From NCBI GenBank assembly GCA_964471945.1, contig CAYYIJ010000001.1, positions 62,001-126,000 of the forward strand: a DNA stretch of 64,000 nucleotides, given 5' to 3'. Positions within the stretch are counted from its first letter, which is position 1; each line of letters begins with the position of its first letter. Position numbers and translations under genes: made by a program. The DNA comes from JASEHD01 sp964471945 (lineage in GTDB: Bacteria > Bacteroidota > Ignavibacteria > UBA10030 > SZUA-254). The notes under the pieces were generated by a model. It was not told the origin of the DNA and did not search any database. It saw nothing but the letters and a program-made list of their open reading frames with translations. Below are positions 63,801-64,000 of this stretch, piece after piece.

Positions 63801-63973
63801 ATGAATCCAACGAAAAAATATCGGGTGCTTTATTAAAACTTAAAGATTATATTAATAATGAAACCTTAGCAATAGAATTCGGTAAGGGAATTACACGGGT
63901 TGGCGGATATACCGCTGATTGGGATATCAATGGTGAACCATGTACCATAAGCATTGATCGTGTGCTATCTTAA
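60812..63973 (+). CDS. ileS: Isoleucyl-tRNA synthetase
   Basis: A 1053-residue class Ia synthetase. The HIGH-type motif is in GPPTANGRPGIHHVMSRTLKD, the editing domain around TTTPWTLISNVALAI and DDGSGIVHIAPAYGEDDY, and KMSKS in KEGQKMSKSKGNTVDP. An anticodon-binding domain follows (SNWYIRRNRRRFW), then a long C-terminal extension. The length and CP1 details put it in the longer eukaryote-like/IleS2 group rather than the E. coli-length group. GTG start with AGGA upstream. Complete within the window; a ribosome-site-like AAGAGG at 63990-63995 suggests another gene follows. Confidence 0.96.
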   Translation: MFKELTDKINYSQLEKEILNFWKENKIFEKSISSREGNTGFTFYEGPPTANGRPGIHHVMSRTLKDLVCRYKTMRGFQVHRKAGWDTHGLPVEIEVEKMLGFKNKDDIIRYGIAKFNEECKKSVWKYKTDWENLTERMGYWVNLNDPYITFTNEYIESIWWALKRYYDEGLIYKGYKIQPYCPRCETPLSSHEVSLGYEDVKDPSIYVKMKVKGEENSYFLVWTTTPWTLISNVALAINSEIDYVEVLHKGENLILAETRLGVLDGDYHIVEKFRGKVLIGKEYERLFSYHSVKEKGWYVIEGDFVSTDDGSGIVHIAPAYGEDDYQVSKKYGLPTIHPVNKSGEFGNEVTDFANKFVKDADPEIIQNLKDRHILYKKETITHSYPHCWRCKMPLLYYARESWYIATTKYAKRMVELNKTINWFPPEVGEGRFGNWLEENKDWSLSRDRFWGTPLPIWICGKCGKQKCVGSIGEYRQGKGIKEPLDLHKPHVDEITFDCVCGGEMQRTPELIDVWFDSGAMPFAQWHYPFENKGLIDSGQQLPADYICEGVDQTRGWFYSLHSINAFLFDKPAYRNILVNELILDKEGQKMSKSKGNTVDPFYIIDKYGADTTRWYLVTNSPPWRQTLFDEGGLGEIQRKFFGTLLNTYAFFGLYANIDKFDYSDQQIPISERQEIDRWILSVLNTLIKNYIDAMESYDVTRAARAISDFTIDQLSNWYIRRNRRRFWSKTRLGEKNEKGSDKLAAYQTLYECLIVVTKLMAPFAPFLGEGIYLNLNTITKKENNSSVHLALIPEVDDKVIDVDLEIRMEKVQRIVSLVRAIRNKSNLKVRQPLKRVIIPVAKDSDREAISKMEDVILDEINVKTIEYVSDDSEIVHKTVKPNFKSLGPKHGKGVQPVAAAIRKFGTMEIKELEANGYITIQLDNLATMISRDDVEIIHEDIKGWVVESDNLITIALDIELTQELIEEGFAREFVNRVQNMRKDAGYNVTDRIRIFYESNEKISGALLKLKDYINNETLAIEFGKGITRVGGYTADWDINGEPCTISIDRVLS

Positions 63974-64000
63974 ATTTAATGAACAAAATATAAGAGGAAA

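Overview
The window looks like a chromosome segment of an AT-rich Gram-negative bacterium of the Bacteroidetes/Chlorobi (FCB) group, most likely an Ignavibacteria-like lineage. This rests on several secreted proteins that end in the YPNPFNP-type (type IX secretion-like) C-terminal domain, a LolA/RND/OPT envelope complement, a two-subunit transketolase and tightly packed operons joined by ATGA overlaps. The taxonomic call is inference from protein style, not from a marker-gene comparison.

Layout. 1-4.8 kb: split transketolase genes with a DUF4258/DUF2283 toxin-antitoxin-like pair between them, then an HtrA protease and purB. 4.9-8.6 kb: an aldehyde dehydrogenase and an AbiL/RloAB-type phage-defence pair. 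8.7-17 kb (minus strand): a large secreted protein, an orphan C-terminal half of superoxide dismutase and an RND efflux pump with its adaptor. 17-25.9 kb: lysine 6-aminotransferase, grpE-dnaJ-comEA-like-pilM-like, rsmD-coaD-aspartate aminotransferase, an HD protein and an O-methyltransferase. 26.2-31 kb: three consecutive peroxiredoxins, a pterin cluster (PTPS/QueD, FolE, SDR), a membrane protein and a SPOR protein. 31-35.5 kb: a tandem pair of glycosyltransferase-39/TPR membrane proteins. 35.5-44.5 kb (minus strand): a lamin-tail-domain secreted protein, an OPT transporter, and an operon of peptidase T, a lipoprotein and a secreted metalloprotease. 45-48.1 kb: an NfrA/NfrB-like glycan locus with a response regulator. 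48.2-64 kb: SRP RNA, RNase G, transaldolase, gcvT, comB-like, ftsK, lolA, a flippase-like protein, cyclophilin, holA, yggS, divIVA-like, purine nucleoside phosphorylase and ileS.

The most unusual signal lies in the small non-coding insertions. Three complete elements (24812-24962, 26016-26142, 44967-45135) share related inverted termini, GAGACTTCTGAAAAA or GAAACCTCTGAAAAA. Each is flanked by a 5-bp direct repeat (TACTA/TAATA, TATTA, AAGTT), yet their interiors are unrelated palindromic modules. A fourth locus (38190) keeps only a left end. One copy sits inside the signal-peptide codons of the nfrA-like gene. The added 174 bp keep the frame open, and the element offers a new start codon. Another is nested inside an older palindrome. 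A different 177-bp element (12649-12825) has 14-bp perfect inverted ends and a GAGTA duplication. It landed on the RND pump's stop codon and re-creates the stop from its own terminus. A related 104-bp copy lies at 44717-44820. No transposase is encoded in the window, so these look like non-autonomous (MITE-like) elements mobilised in trans.
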